This document shows, in pieces, positions 24,742 through 35,778 of a stretch of 60,000 bases of DNA (position 1 is its first letter; every line of letters starts with the position of its first letter). Origin of the DNA: Antedon mediterranea (taxonomy: Eukaryota; Echinodermata; Crinoidea; Comatulida; Antedonidae); contig NC_092679.1 in assembly GCF_964355755.1 (NCBI RefSeq), forward strand, positions 3,226,001 to 3,286,000, in the 5' to 3' direction. Below the pieces are notes generated by a model. The model had not been told where the DNA came from and made no database searches. It saw only the letters and a list, made by a program, of their open reading frames with translations. The translations under genes were made by a program, and so were the position numbers.

Positions 24742-24755
24742 GTTGCCTTGGAAAC
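24742..24755 (+). promoter_or_regulatory. RFX-type X-box between DNAAF2 and HSP90
   Basis: GTTGCCTTGGAAAC is a 14-bp imperfect inverted repeat (GTTGCC, TT, GGAAAC) very close to the metazoan RFX X-box. RFX sites mark ciliary gene promoters. It lies 583 bp past the DNAAF2 stop and 1.3 kb before the HSP90 leader, so which gene it could serve is unclear. Confidence 0.45.
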
Positions 24756-25375
24756 ATCTGTTACCTTACAAACAAATTATCATTTGTTATAAAATTCATA
24801 TTTTAAAGTTTAAAGAAATTTGGGATTGTTTATCAATTTTGAAGCACCTTTGAAATAATTTTTGTAGATTTTTAATGAAAAATCTGAATAATATGTTATT
24901 AAAATGTATTTGATCTGCAAATTGGCAGGAAAACCTGTTTGATGGTCTTTTTTCCGTTTTGTAAGTTTTGAGACCAACTATGTTGGTAATACTATAAATC
25001 CTTCGTGTGAGGGAGATTTTTTAAATTGTGTAAACTATTAAAAAAATTAAAATTTGCGTTCTGTGATTCCAAAGGCATTGTACTTCAATTTCAAGAATAC
25101 AATGTAAAACTTCTACCACCAATTAAGCTAGTACTGCATGGAAGTTCTATGTTTCCAATACTATGGCAATACTGACGGCCACCGTCATCGTCCTCCTCAG
25201 CAGCTGCTCCCCTCCCTCTCCCCCCTCCCCAAAAAAGAAGGATCGAATGGTTTTTATCAAAGAGTTCTTTGTTTTTATTTGAGGGCTATCGTGTGCTATA
25301 TACTAGTCTTATTAAGACAGTGCGTTCTTGGGAAAAGTTGACGTGTATTTGTTAAACAATGGGACTATAACAATC

Positions 25376-25387
25376 GGGGAATTCCCC
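25376..25387. promoter_or_regulatory. Palindromic kappaB-like site
   Basis: GGGGAATTCCCC contains GGGAATTCCC, a full match to the NF-kappaB consensus. It lies ~700 bp upstream of the HSP90 leader. A chance palindrome is possible. Confidence 0.3.
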
Positions 25388-25819
25388 AGTGTTATAAACG
25401 TAACGTATACGTACTTCATAGAAAAAGCCTGAGTCCCCGGTGTATAGGTCATGACTTCTTTCTGTTAGCCCTACTGAACTATTCTATGTTTTTTCCCTCT
25501 TACAAAATTGAGGCCGTTCCTATTTTGCGTAAATAAAATTAAAACTCATTATAAAAAAAAGTTTTCGCACTGTAGGCCTATATTTAGTAGGAGAAGAGCG
25601 CATGCTTTTAGACCAGAGAGAACTTTATTTCGGTTCGCATTTCTTTGTCTAATTTGTTTGTTTAATATATACGTTGCCTAAGGTAAAAGAAAAAAAAAGT
25701 TGGATTTTCCAGTGCGGTTAGTTAACAATAAACATGTTATTTTTAAGTAATCAGATAAGAAAACAAATTAACGTTATTCCCATCATGCTAAGCGCAGCGT
25801 GTTCCGGTTGGCAATTTAC

Positions 25820-25835
25820 TAGAAACTTCCAGAAA
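25820..25835 (+). promoter_or_regulatory. Perfect heat shock element, HSP90 promoter
   Basis: GAA (25822-25824), TTC (25827-25829) and GAA (25832-25834) in TAGAAACTTCCAGAAA, with exact two-base gaps. It lies about 270 bp upstream of the likely leader exon. This is the expected HSF1 site of an inducible HSP90. Confidence 0.75.
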
Positions 25836-26041
25836 ACATTGTATTACCGCAGAACTATTTCGCGGATTTTACTTTTAATTAGGTGAAAAGTAATATATTG
25901 CCAGTTATTTTTTATGATTTCAATTCAGATAGACTATATATAAAATGTATTTATAATAAGGAAAAACAAATTTGTAAATAAATATAGTTAACATCTAATA
26001 AATGTACCCAGAGTAATAATATACAAATGTTAGCGTCCTCA

Positions 26042-26095
26042 TGAATATTCATTACATGGTTTTTCTTTTGTCGCAGCACCGGGAAAATTCTCGAT
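26042..26095 (+). promoter_or_regulatory. Two shorter heat shock elements near the HSP90 start
   Basis: GAATATTC at 26043-26050 and GAAAATTC at 26083-26090 are each an exact GAA-nn-TTC pair. The second continues with GAT at 26093-26095, an imperfect third module. They are close to the presumed transcription start. I see no clean TATA box at the expected distance. Confidence 0.5.
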
Positions 26096-26186
26096 CACTT
26101 CGTTTGGTCACCCCGGTCTTTTAAATTCGGCGAGATATCGCAATCACTACTCATTTTCACACAAAAGGCAAACAGAACTAATAAAC
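26091..26186 (+). other. HSP90 non-coding first exon (5' leader), approximate start
   Basis: The region ends at a donor (AAACGTAAGT) at 26187 and is followed by a 334-bp intron whose acceptor (TTTATCTAG) precedes the exon carrying the start codon. An untranslated first exon is the usual HSP90 gene plan in animals. The 5' end is a guess. Confidence 0.6.
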
Positions 26187-26527
26187 GTAAGTATTCCGAA
26201 TTAAACTTGACACTTTTTGTAAATACATTCCGTGCTATACGGATTTGGTCTTTTAGGCCGCTTTAAAATCTTATTTTCGAATGTACGACCGAGTTTGGAG
26301 TGTATGTTGAGCACATGGCAATTAAGGCCATTTATATACTGTGTATAGTGTGGGGACCACCGGGAAAGGACGCTTTCTTCCTCGTGGTGTGTCCGCCGGG
26401 CACACAAGTGGTATTTTAAAAACGCACAGCTAGGCCTAGAATGGGTTCAATGTTATGCGATATATACTAGGGCCTAGAAGTAGGAGGGTAATAATAATAA
26501 TTTTAATTTTATTTATCTAGGCAAAAA

Positions 26528-29500
26528 ATGGCTGAAACAACAGAAAATGTACAACCAATGGAAGAGGATGCTGAAGTAGAGACCTTTGCATTCCAGGCAG
26601 AAATTGCACAATTGATGAGCTTAATCATCAACACTTTCTACTCAAACAAAGAAATCTTTCTCCGAGAACTGATCTCCAACTCATCTGATGTAAGTATGGG
26701 CTTGTTAATTTCCTGGTTTCACAAACAAATTTGAACGACGCGCCCATCCATGACGACCACAAACTTGTCTGTGTTGTATAACAAAATGATTTGATTTATA
26801 TTTATTACATCCTAGGCCTATACTGCCTACCCATATAAACTAAACTACCAAAATTACCAATTTTCAATCAATTCAATTTATCATTTGTTTTTAGGCCCTT
26901 GACAAAATCAGATATGAAAGCCTTACAGACCCAAGCAAGTTGGACAACGAAAAGAATCTCAACATCCGAATTATTCCCGACGTTGCCGGCAAAACGCTGA
27001 CCATCCAAGACACTGGAATTGGAATGACCAAAGCTGACCTCATCAACAACCTCGGAACAATTGCCAAGAGTGGAACTAAGGCTTTTATGGAAGCTCTTCA
27101 GGTAATTTAAAGTGTTCAAGATGATATAAATCTGCTTTACAATATTAAAGATGTATTGTCCCCCAAAAAAATAAAAAATGAAGATTAATAAAACCAGACT
27201 TTGACTATGCCATTTTGTAGTTTTAACAAAGAAAGAAAAAATAGAACAAAATAATGTTTTCTCATAAAATTCCTAAAAATCCATTGGCTGGCAGCCAATT
27301 TGACCATTTTTAATCTTTAAATTACAGTTTTTTAGGTAAATACATTGTTTTTTTATTCAATCTTTGTTCAAAGTGGATAACTATTATTCAACAACAAAAA
27401 TTTAGAAAAATATTTTTTTCGGGAGACAATACATCTTTAAAAGTTAAAAAACAACTAGTATACAAGGAGTGGGAGTGGAGTTGTGGTCTGGTGGTTATGA
27501 TGCTTGGCTGCCAGTCCAAGGGTCCTGGGTTCAAGTCCCGTCATATGTCTGGATTTTTCCTAATGACAATTTACAACTCCACTCCCAAAGACTTGTAATA
27601 AGACTTTGTTAATGTAGAGCATTGTGTGTATATGTTTGTCTTGTGAACTGGATTGCCACCTCTAAGAAGGATAGTGAATGAATTCGCTTATGGTTATCCT
27701 TGGCAATTTGCCTAAATATATAAAAAAAGAAAAAGAAAAAACAAGATTGTGTATTAAAAAATAATTTATCTGCACATATTAGGCTGGTGCAGACATCTCT
27801 ATGATTGGTCAATTCGGCGTTGGTTTTTATTCGGCTTATTTGGTAGCAGACAAAGTGGTAGTCACCTCCAAGCATAACGATGATGAGTGCTACACTTGGG
27901 AGTCCTCAGCTGGTGGTTCCTTTACCATCAGAACATGTTCAGGTAAGCATGACGTTGCCCCTTGAAGGCCACAAAATATTCCACAAAAACTGGTTTCTTT
28001 ATTACTGTCCCATGGTGGTTGGTAATTACCATACATAGTCCTTAGGGTATGAAATTTATGGAATTGATTGTGCTTGGTTATACAGTATGGCATAGGTTTT
28101 TTCTTTTCTACGCATCCAACAGCGAGTAACTCGCCAATTGCAGGGTGGATATTATTTATAATTTGTCAGCTTATAAAGTCTCATTTGAGGCTTAGTGTCT
28201 AAAAAGTCATTTACAACCCTGGCACTAGGTCTGGATTGAGCCCCGGACCTTAGTATTGGAAGTTAAGCATGTTAACCACCAAGCTACAGCTCCACTATAG
28301 CTGTTGCTTTACCATAAAGGACGTGGTATGTAAAATATAAACTTTTGATTTTTTTTTCTCTGAACAAACAGATGAAACTGTGAAAAGAGGAACACAGATT
28401 GTTTTGCACTTCAAGGAAGACCAGGCCGAGTATCTAGAGGAAAAGAAAGTCAAAGAGGTTGTCAAGAAACACAGTCAGTTCATTGGATATCCAATCATCC
28501 TACAAGTGAGTGTACATTCTGATGACCCAGCCACTTTCTTAGTTTAGTTTAAAGGCTAGAGCGATAACGATCGACTATAAATTGATATGCATTTTTCATA
28601 CCTGAAACAAGAAATGAAAACATTTTCTTCCTAGAAGAATAGGATAACCATCTATGCTGCCGTTGATAGAAATAATATTTTCACACATCCAATCAAATCG
28701 CGTCATGATTGGTAAGAGCAATAATGTTGTGACAAAACCATTTTATTGTTTTTATTAATCATGTCATGGATTTTTTAGAATATCATTTTATCAAAGACAG
28801 CATAAATGATTATCCTATAGTTAAAAAAACACAACACTTTCTAATTTCTATTGTTTTATGCAAGAAAAATATTTCAAATAGCTAATCACTTTTTGTTTTG
28901 ATTTCAGTGTGAACGAACAAGAGACAAGGAAGTCAGTGATGATGAAGAGGAGGAAGAGGAAGAAGAAAAGAAAGATGAGGAACAGGAAGAAGACAAGGAT
29001 AAACCAAAAATTGAGGATGTTGATGAAGATGAAGAGGAAGAAAAGAAGAAGGAAAAAAAGAAGAAAACTATCAAGGTAAAGATTTTCTAAAAACCCAATT
29101 ATTCCACGATTTTATTTTTGGGATATACGGTAGTATCCTACTAGAGACGCAACGCAATGACGCAATACAACTTAAAGGATTTGACCAATCACAAATGATG
29201 GATTATATTTGAACTGTCCCTTGTCATTGGTCAACTTGCTTGCGTTGTGTCTAGGTCCTTGCGTCCAAGTAGTAACCAAGCTTTAGGGTCATCTCTATTT
29301 AGGGGAAACTTTGTTAAACTTTTACTTTATATATATATCAAAAGTATTCAATTGACTTAGATACAAAATACCTCGCATGTCTATGTAGCAGTGCTTGCTT
29401 GGCCAGCAAGTTAACTTTTAAGTATTTTTTTGGATATTGCAGGAAAACTATGTAGAAGACGAGGAATTAAACAAGACCAAACCACTGTGGACACGCAACC

Positions 29501-32259
29501 CAGAAGACATCAGCACAGAAGAGTACGGTGAATTCTACAAGAGCCTCACCAATGACTGGGAAGATCATCTTGCTGTTAAGGTATGAATACTTGATTGCAA
29601 GTTATTGTTCATCTTCTACGTAGACCAATGGTTACTGCTTTACTGTACTCTCCAATGAATTGGTTGTACCAAGGCATTCTAACAACAGGATGCTGAGCTC
29701 TGGAGATCAAAGTGTTTATCTGTGGCTGCGACATGATCAGTTTTATGCCCCTTAACAGACACTAACGGAACTAATATTCATTTGTTTAAATTCCAGCATT
29801 TCTCAGTTGAGGGACAACTTGAATTCCGAGCACTCTTGTTTGTACCGAAGAGGGCGCCATTTGATTTATTCGAGAACAAGAAAAAGAAGAATAACATCAA
29901 ATTGTACGTCAGACGTGTGTTTATCATGGACAACTGTGAAGAGATCATGCCAGAGTATCTTAGTAAGTAGATTAAAGACGTCTTAAAATAAGTAGCAAAA
30001 TGGTTCTTGATGTGATAGTCCCTCTTGCTGCTTGAATGAAGCTATACTAGAATATAGAGCTCAGGTGATAGAAACACGCCCCTGTAACTCTCCCTGTAAT
30101 AAAAATATAGAATATATGTTAATAATAATATCTATGACCGTGGAGCGCACGGACAGTTTCACTCAGGATAGATAGATTCTATGTGGGACAAGCTACATGG
30201 TTTTTTCGCTCACCGTTACAACTTGTCGGTGTAAATTGGCCTTTATAGGCTCCATAAGAAAATTGTTCAAATTGAGTATTTTTGTTTAATCATATGAAGT
30301 AGTGTATAAAGTGCAATTGTTTTATTTCAGACTTCGTAAAGGGCGTCGTCGATTCCGAAGACTTGCCGCTCAACATTTCTCGTGAAATGTTGCAACAAAG
30401 CAAGATCTTGAAAGTCATTCGTAAAAACATTGTCAAGAAATGCATGGAACTGTTCAACGAGGTCGCCGAGGACAGAGACAACTACAAGAAATTCTACGAG
30501 CAGTTCAGCAAGAATTTGAAACTCGGTATTCACGAGGATTCAACGAACCGTAACAAGCTAGCAGAACATCTACGATACTTTACGTCGCATTCTGGAGATG
30601 AGATGTCCAGCCTGAAGGAATATGTATCAAGAATGAAGGAAAACCAAACACAGATTTACTACATCACCGGTAATAAATGATATATCAATTAAGATTTCCC
30701 CTAACAATAATTTAAATTTGTATTTAAATTAACTCTCCCAATACCCGACTCTCTGAAATATAGAAACACTCCCAATACCAGACTTTTCTTGAGGACCAAA
30801 AGGTCCCAAATTCATTTTTACCATTAAAAACACATTTAGAATACCAGACTTTCCGGATAACCAGACATATTTTGTCAGGTCAAAGGTGTTTTGGAAAGTT
30901 CACTGTATAGTGATTGAGATTATAAAATAGAAATAATAATAATCATAATGAAATTTATTGTAAGTTTGTTTTTTTTAAATTTTTGCAGGAGAATCAAAGG
31001 ATCAAGTGAACAACTCGGCATTTGTAGAGAAGGTCAAGAAACGTGGATTTGAGGTCATCTACATGACCGAACCAATCGACGAGTACTGCGTACAACAACT
31101 CAAAGAGTACGACGGCAAGACTTTGGTGTCTGTCACAAAGGAAGGCTTGGAGCTACCAGAAGATGAAGAAGAGAAGAAACGACGAGAGGAACAGAGATCT
31201 AAATTTGAGAACCTGTGTACCGTCATGAAAGAAATCCTAGATAAGAAAGTAGAAAAGGTACGCTGATTATTTAAGATATATATTTATTCGTTTTATTTTT
31301 TGGAAATTTGCTCTTTCTTTGGCATTGACCCATTAAAATACTTAAAATACAGAGCTCATAAAAACAATTATTATACATAAAACAGTAAAAATGATATTGA
31401 TAATTCATTTGTATTTAAAATTATTGTTACTGTTTTACATCTCCTTTGCATTCCATGTCCCTCTCTGTAGAAAAGAATGCTGTTTTTCCTAAGTGGTTTT
31501 GATTTGGTCATTTTAGGTAGCGGTTTCGAGCAGACTCGTAACGTCGCCGTGTTGTATCGTAACAAGTCAGTACGGTTGGTCAGCAAACATGGAGAGAATC
31601 ATGAAAGCACAGGCGCTGCGAGACAGCAGTACAATGGGTTACATGGCGGCCAAGAAACACCTGGAGATCAACCCCGACCACGCTATCATAGACATGCTGA
31701 GAGTAAAAGCTGATGCAGACAAAAACGATAAATCTATGAAAGATTTAGTTATGCTGTTGTTTGAAACATCATTATTGTCATCTGGATTCTCATTGGACGA
31801 TCCTCATGTTCATGCAGTACGCATCCACAAGATGATCAAACTTGGTCTCGGTAAGTTACATTAGTTCAAACTTGTTTAATTGTGCTCGGCTTGTTTCGTC
31901 TGGATTCAACTCGAACAGTACTGACGAGTCAAGGGTTCGTCATACGATTGCTGTCCGAGTTGGCCTTTATGAATATGAATATAACTTGCATACCTATTAC
32001 AATTGTTTAATTTTCTTGTATAAGGTTATATTTTAACTGTTTGTATTGAGTGCAGAATCTGTTTAGGCTTTTAGCCTATTCTCACTCCTGGTTATTGGTG
32101 ACCAAATAAATATTATAATTATAGTAAATATATTTAATTTTTTTTCTACCAGGAATTGATGAGGATGAGGCTGCCACAGAAGAAGGAGCAGAAGACGAAG
32201 AGTTACCACCACTTGAAGGAGACGAGGATGATTCATCCCGAATGGAAGAGGTCGATTAA
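26528..32259 (+). CDS. HSP90: Cytosolic HSP90 molecular chaperone, complete
   Basis: Coding exons 26528-26689, 26895-27101, 27783-27942, 28372-28505, 28908-29075, 29443-29580, 29797-29962, 30331-30669, 30989-31257, 31517-31850 and 32153-32259 join to 727 residues, the normal cytosolic length. The N-terminal ATPase domain has [16 protein letters not shown] (catalytic Glu47), DTGIGM (Asp93) and [17 protein letters not shown]. Residues ~226-276 are the acidic/lysine charged linker, largely one exon. The middle domain carries [20 protein letters not shown] and [12 protein letters not shown]. The C-terminal dimerisation domain has [24 protein letters not shown], and the protein ends MEEVD, the TPR co-chaperone anchor that marks the cytosolic form. 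The ATG follows the acceptor of a leader intron. Heat shock elements upstream indicate HSF control. Introns hold a MITE, two tRNA-SINEs and other repeats. Upstream DNAAF2 encodes an HSP90-linked dynein assembly factor. Whether this is the only HSP90 gene cannot be seen. Confidence 0.98.
27145..27440. mobile_element. MITE family B, copy 2, in HSP90 intron 3
   Basis: 296 bp from TTAA to TTAA. The left end is TTAAAGATGTATTGTCCCCC and the right end, on the minus strand, TTAAAGATGTATTGTCTCCC, so at least 18 of the first 20 bases pair. The interior shares with the DNAAF2-intron copy the words ACCAGACTTT/TCAGACTTT, GCCATTTTG and TTGTTCAAAGTGGATAACTATTA versus its diverged form. Confidence 0.8.
27466..27743 (+). 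mobile_element. tRNA-derived SINE, sense copy in HSP90 intron 3
   Basis: The head has an A-box-like TGGTCTGGTGG (27484-27494) and a perfect B box GGTTCAAGTCC (27528-27538) at tRNA-like spacing. The body continues for about 200 bp and ends in an A-rich tail (AAAAAAAGAAAAAG). The flanks of the head (GGAGTGGAGTTG) and of the following CAACTCCACTCCC are inverted, like a diverged acceptor-stem region. It is not a functional tRNA: no consistent cloverleaf. It follows the MITE with 25 bp between them. Confidence 0.75.
28200..28298 (-). mobile_element. tRNA-derived SINE head, antisense copy in HSP90 intron 4
   Basis: On the minus strand it reads GTGGAGCTGTAGCTTGGTGG (A box at 28276-28286), then GGGCTCAATCC (B box at 28233-28243). 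The order and wording resemble the sense copy at 27466, so it is probably the same or a sister family. Confidence 0.6.
29137..29283. mobile_element. MITE family C-like copy in HSP90 intron 6
   Basis: The left part reads CCTACTAGAGACGCAACGC; the right part on the minus strand reads CTACTTGGACGCAAGGACC. An inner inverted pair is GACCAATCACAAATGA against TCATTGGTCAA. Related by its ends to 2319-2485. Confidence 0.45.
30725..30910. mobile_element. Possible pogo/Tigger-like non-autonomous remnant in HSP90 intron 9
   Basis: The left side reads ATTAACTCTCCCAATACCCG and the right side on the minus strand AGTGAACTTTCCAAAACACC, with repeated internal CCAGACTTT and CCGGATAACCAGAC words. These resemble pogo/Tigger termini, but the match is loose. 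Confidence 0.3.
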
Positions 32260-32714
32260 ACAACTCTTTTTTTCTACACACATTCACCATCCATCCACCA
32301 CGGCCCCCGCACAGTGTCTGATTTTATTAAATGTTGTTAATACTATATGCACTTGTCTGTAAATGATGACAAAATTATCCGATACTTAGAATATCTTAGC
32401 AATTTTGATTGAATTCCATCTCGGTGTTTTCTTTGTATGATGTATAATACTTACATAACATTTACTTTAAAACCAGTCGGACCAGACCTAAAAACACTAC
32501 CTTTATATAATGTAATTGTAAAAAAATATATAACCGATATGGAATAATTTACTGAAAGATAATGATATCAATTCAAAACAGAATATGAATATACAGTTGA
32601 AATGGATATACATAGTGTGGTAATATTAGCTTGTTCGTTCTTTGTGAAACTTTTTCCATATTAAAACAGGCAGATGTTGATGTTTAACGTCTAATGGTTG
32701 TATTAAAACTTGAA

Positions 32715-32720
32715 AATAAA
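32715..32720 (+). terminator. Poly(A) signal of HSP90
   Basis: AATAAA, 456 bp after the MEEVD stop, followed by a T/G-rich stretch (CTGTTATTGTGTTTT). Confidence 0.6.
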
Positions 32721-32810
32721 AACATTGCAATAATATACACTGTTATTGTGTTTTAATTAATAACTTGGTTCATATTGTGCAAATTTATCATTATAAATCA
32801 ATTTCTAACC

Positions 32811-35778
32811 CATAAAAAATAAAGGGGTTGAAAGATGGCCAAAATATCTACTTTTTAAATTCAATAATATTGCCATATATGCGCATATATTGTGTTATCA
32901 TCATCTTATAGTACCATAGCCACCAGTTATGTCGAAAAATAAAAGGGTCAAAATTGGCCATTTTTGAAAAAATCCCTGAAATATAGTATAGGGATTTTTT
33001 CGAAAAATGGGAAAAATATCCACTTTTTAAAATTCAATAATTATGCCATAATATTGCCATATTTGCGCATATATTGTGTTATAATCTTATAGTACCAGAG
33101 ACACCAGTTATGTCGAAAAGTAAAAGGGTCGAAAATCTGGTTACTGGTTACTATAGCACAATTGGCATGCGCAGAACCCATTATATTATTCGCATCTGCG
33201 CATGTTTATTATGCTATAGTAACCATTTATGTCAGAACTGGTTACTATAGCACATAAAAAAAATCGGCCATTTTTACTAAAGCATAATAAACATGCGCAG
33301 AGTGGAATAATGGGTTCTGCGCATGCCAATTGTGCTATAGTAATCAGTTTTATCGAAAAATAAAAAGGTCGAAAATTGGTCCTTTTTTTAAAAAATCCCT
33401 GTACTATATTACAGGGAAATTTTCGAAAAATCGCCAATTTTCGACTTTTTTATTTGTTGACTTTAATGGTTACTATATAGCATAATAAACATGCGCAGAG
33501 TCGAAAAATGCGTTCTGCGCATGTCAATTGCGCTATAGTAACCATTTTTGACATAAATGGTTACTATAGCATAATAAACATGCGCAGAGTGGAATAATGG
33601 GTTCTGCGCATGCCAATTGTGCTATAGTAATCAGTTTTATCGAAAAATAAAAAGGTCGAAAATTGGTCCTTTTTTTAAAAAATCCCTGTACTATAGTACA
33701 GGGAAATTTTCGAAAAATCGCCAATTTTCGACTTTTTTATTTGTTGACTTTAATGGTTACTATATAGCATAATAAACATGCGCAGAGTCGAAAAATGCGT
33801 TCTGCGCATGTCAATTGCGCTATAGTAACCATTTTTGACATAAATGGTTACTATAGCATAATAAACATGCGCAGAGTGGAATAATGGGTTCTGCGCATGC
33901 CAATTGTGCTATAGTAATCAGTTTTATCGAAAAATAAAAAGATCGAAAATTGGTCGTTTTTTGAAAAAATCGCCAATTTTCGACCTTTTTATTTGTTGAC
34001 ATAAATGGTTACTATAGCATAATAAACATGCGCAGAGTCGAATAATGCGTTCTGCGCATGTCAATTGTGCTATAGTAACCACTTTTGACATAAATGGTTA
34101 CTATAGCATAATAAACATGCGCAGAGTGGAATAATGGGTTCTGCGCATGCCAATTGTGCTATTGTAATCAGTTTTATCGAAAATAAAAAGGTCGAAAATT
34201 GGTCCTTTTTTGAAAAAATCCCTGTACTATAGTGCAGAGAAATTTTCGAAAAATCGCCAATTTTCACTTTTTTATTTGTTGACATAAATGGTTACTATAG
34301 CATAATAAACATGCGCAGAGTGGAATAATGGGTTCCGCGCATGCCAATTGTGCTATAGTAATCAGTTTTATCGAAAATTAATAAAAAGGTCGAAAATTGG
34401 TCCTTTTTGAAAAAATCCCTGTACTATAGTGCAGAGAAATTTTCGAAAAATCGCTAATTTTAACTTTTTTATTTGTTGACATAAATGGTTACTATAGCAT
34501 AATAAACATGCGCAGAGTGGAATAATGGGTTCTGCGCATGCCAATTGTGCTATAGTAATCAGTTTTATCGAAAAATAAAAAGGTCGAAAATTGGTCCTTT
34601 TTGGAAAAAATCGCCAATTTTCGACCTTTTTATTTGTTGACATAAATGGTTACTATAGCATAATAAACATGCGCAGAGTCGAATAATGCGTTCTGCGCAT
34701 GTCAATTGTGCTATAGTAACCACTTTTGACATAAATGGTTACTATAGCATAATAAACATGCGCAGAGTGGAATAATGGGTTCTGCGCATGCCAATTGTGC
34801 TATAGTAATCAGTTTTATCGAAAATAAAAAGGTCGAAAATTGGTCCTTTTTTGAAAAAATCCCTGTACTATAGTACAGGGAAATTTTCGAAAAATCGCCA
34901 ATTTTCGAACTTTTTATTTGTTGACATAAATGGTTACTATAGCATAATAAACATGCGCAGAGTGGAATAATGGGTTGTGCGCATCCCAATTGTGCTATAG
35001 TAATCAGTTTTATCGAAAATTAATAAAAAGGTCGAAAATTGGTCCTTTTTGAAAAAATCCCTGTACTATAGTACAGAGAAATTTTCGAAAAATCGCTAAT
35101 TTTAACTTTTTTATTTGTTGACTTAAATGGTTACTATATAGCATAATAAACATGCGCAGAGTGGAATAATGGGTTCTGCGCATGCCAATTGTGCTATAGT
35201 AATCAGCTTTATCGAAAAATAAAAAGGTCGAAAATTGGTCCTTTTTGAAAAAATCCGTGTACTATAGTACAGGAAAATTTTCGAAAAATAGCCAATTTTC
35301 GACCTTTTCATTTGTTGACATAAATGGTTACTAAAGCATAATAAACATGCGCAGAGTCGAATAATGCGTTCTGCACATGTCAATTGTACTATAGTAACCA
35401 CTTTTGACATAAATGGTTACTATAGCATAATAAACATGCGCAGAGGCGAATAATGGGTTCTGCGTATGTCAATTGTGCTATAGTAACGAGTTTTATCGAA
35501 AAATAAAAAGGTCGAAAATTGGTCTTTTTTGAAAAAATCCCTGTACTATAGTACAGGGAAATTATCAAAAAATCGCCAATTTTCGACCTTTTTATTTGTT
35601 GACATAAATGGTTACTATAGCATAATAAACATGCACAGAGTCGAATAATGTGTTCTGCGCATGTCAATTGTGCTATAGTAACCACTTTTGACATAAATGG
35701 TTACTATAGCATAATAAACATGCGCAGAGTCGAACAATGGGTTCTGCGCATGCCAATTGTGCTATAGTAATCAGTTTT
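32811..35778. repeat. Satellite of alternating palindromes, left block
   Basis: Irregular units of about 195-290 bp that alternate two inverted repeats. Palindrome 1 runs from GGTTACTATAGCA via AACATGCGCAGAG and TTCTGCGCATG to TGCTATAGTAACC. Palindrome 2 runs from AAAAAGGTCGAAAATTGG via the perfect 20-mer CCCTGTACTATAGTACAGGG (for example 33684-33703) to CCAATTTTCGACCTTTTT. Early copies (32811-33130) are diverged and lack parts. Minus-strand open frames of 60-101 codons are products of the repeat, not genes. The block stops in mid-unit at 35778 and resumes at 57881. Confidence 0.9.

Larger units (their letters stand above)
24249..25800. other. Intergenic DNAAF2-HSP90
   Basis: About 1.5 kb without a supported gene. 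It contains the X-box at 24742, a perfect 12-bp palindrome GGGGAATTCCCC at 25376-25387, and a C-rich stretch at about 25195-25230. The 67-codon open frame at 25138 has no family features. Confidence 0.5.

Noticed and set aside
27466-27545. Functional tRNA gene
   Set aside because: A and B boxes are present but the stems do not form a consistent cloverleaf, and a SINE body with an A-rich tail follows.
31477-31713. Frameshift in HSP90 near 31517-31590
   Set aside because: Using the acceptor at 31515-31516, the correct frame reads straight through to [17 protein letters not shown]; the other frame is a shadow.
33186-35694. Minus-strand frames of 60-101 codons with a repeated [14 protein letters not shown] stretch
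   Set aside because: Direct product of the palindromic satellite; frames vary with unit length.
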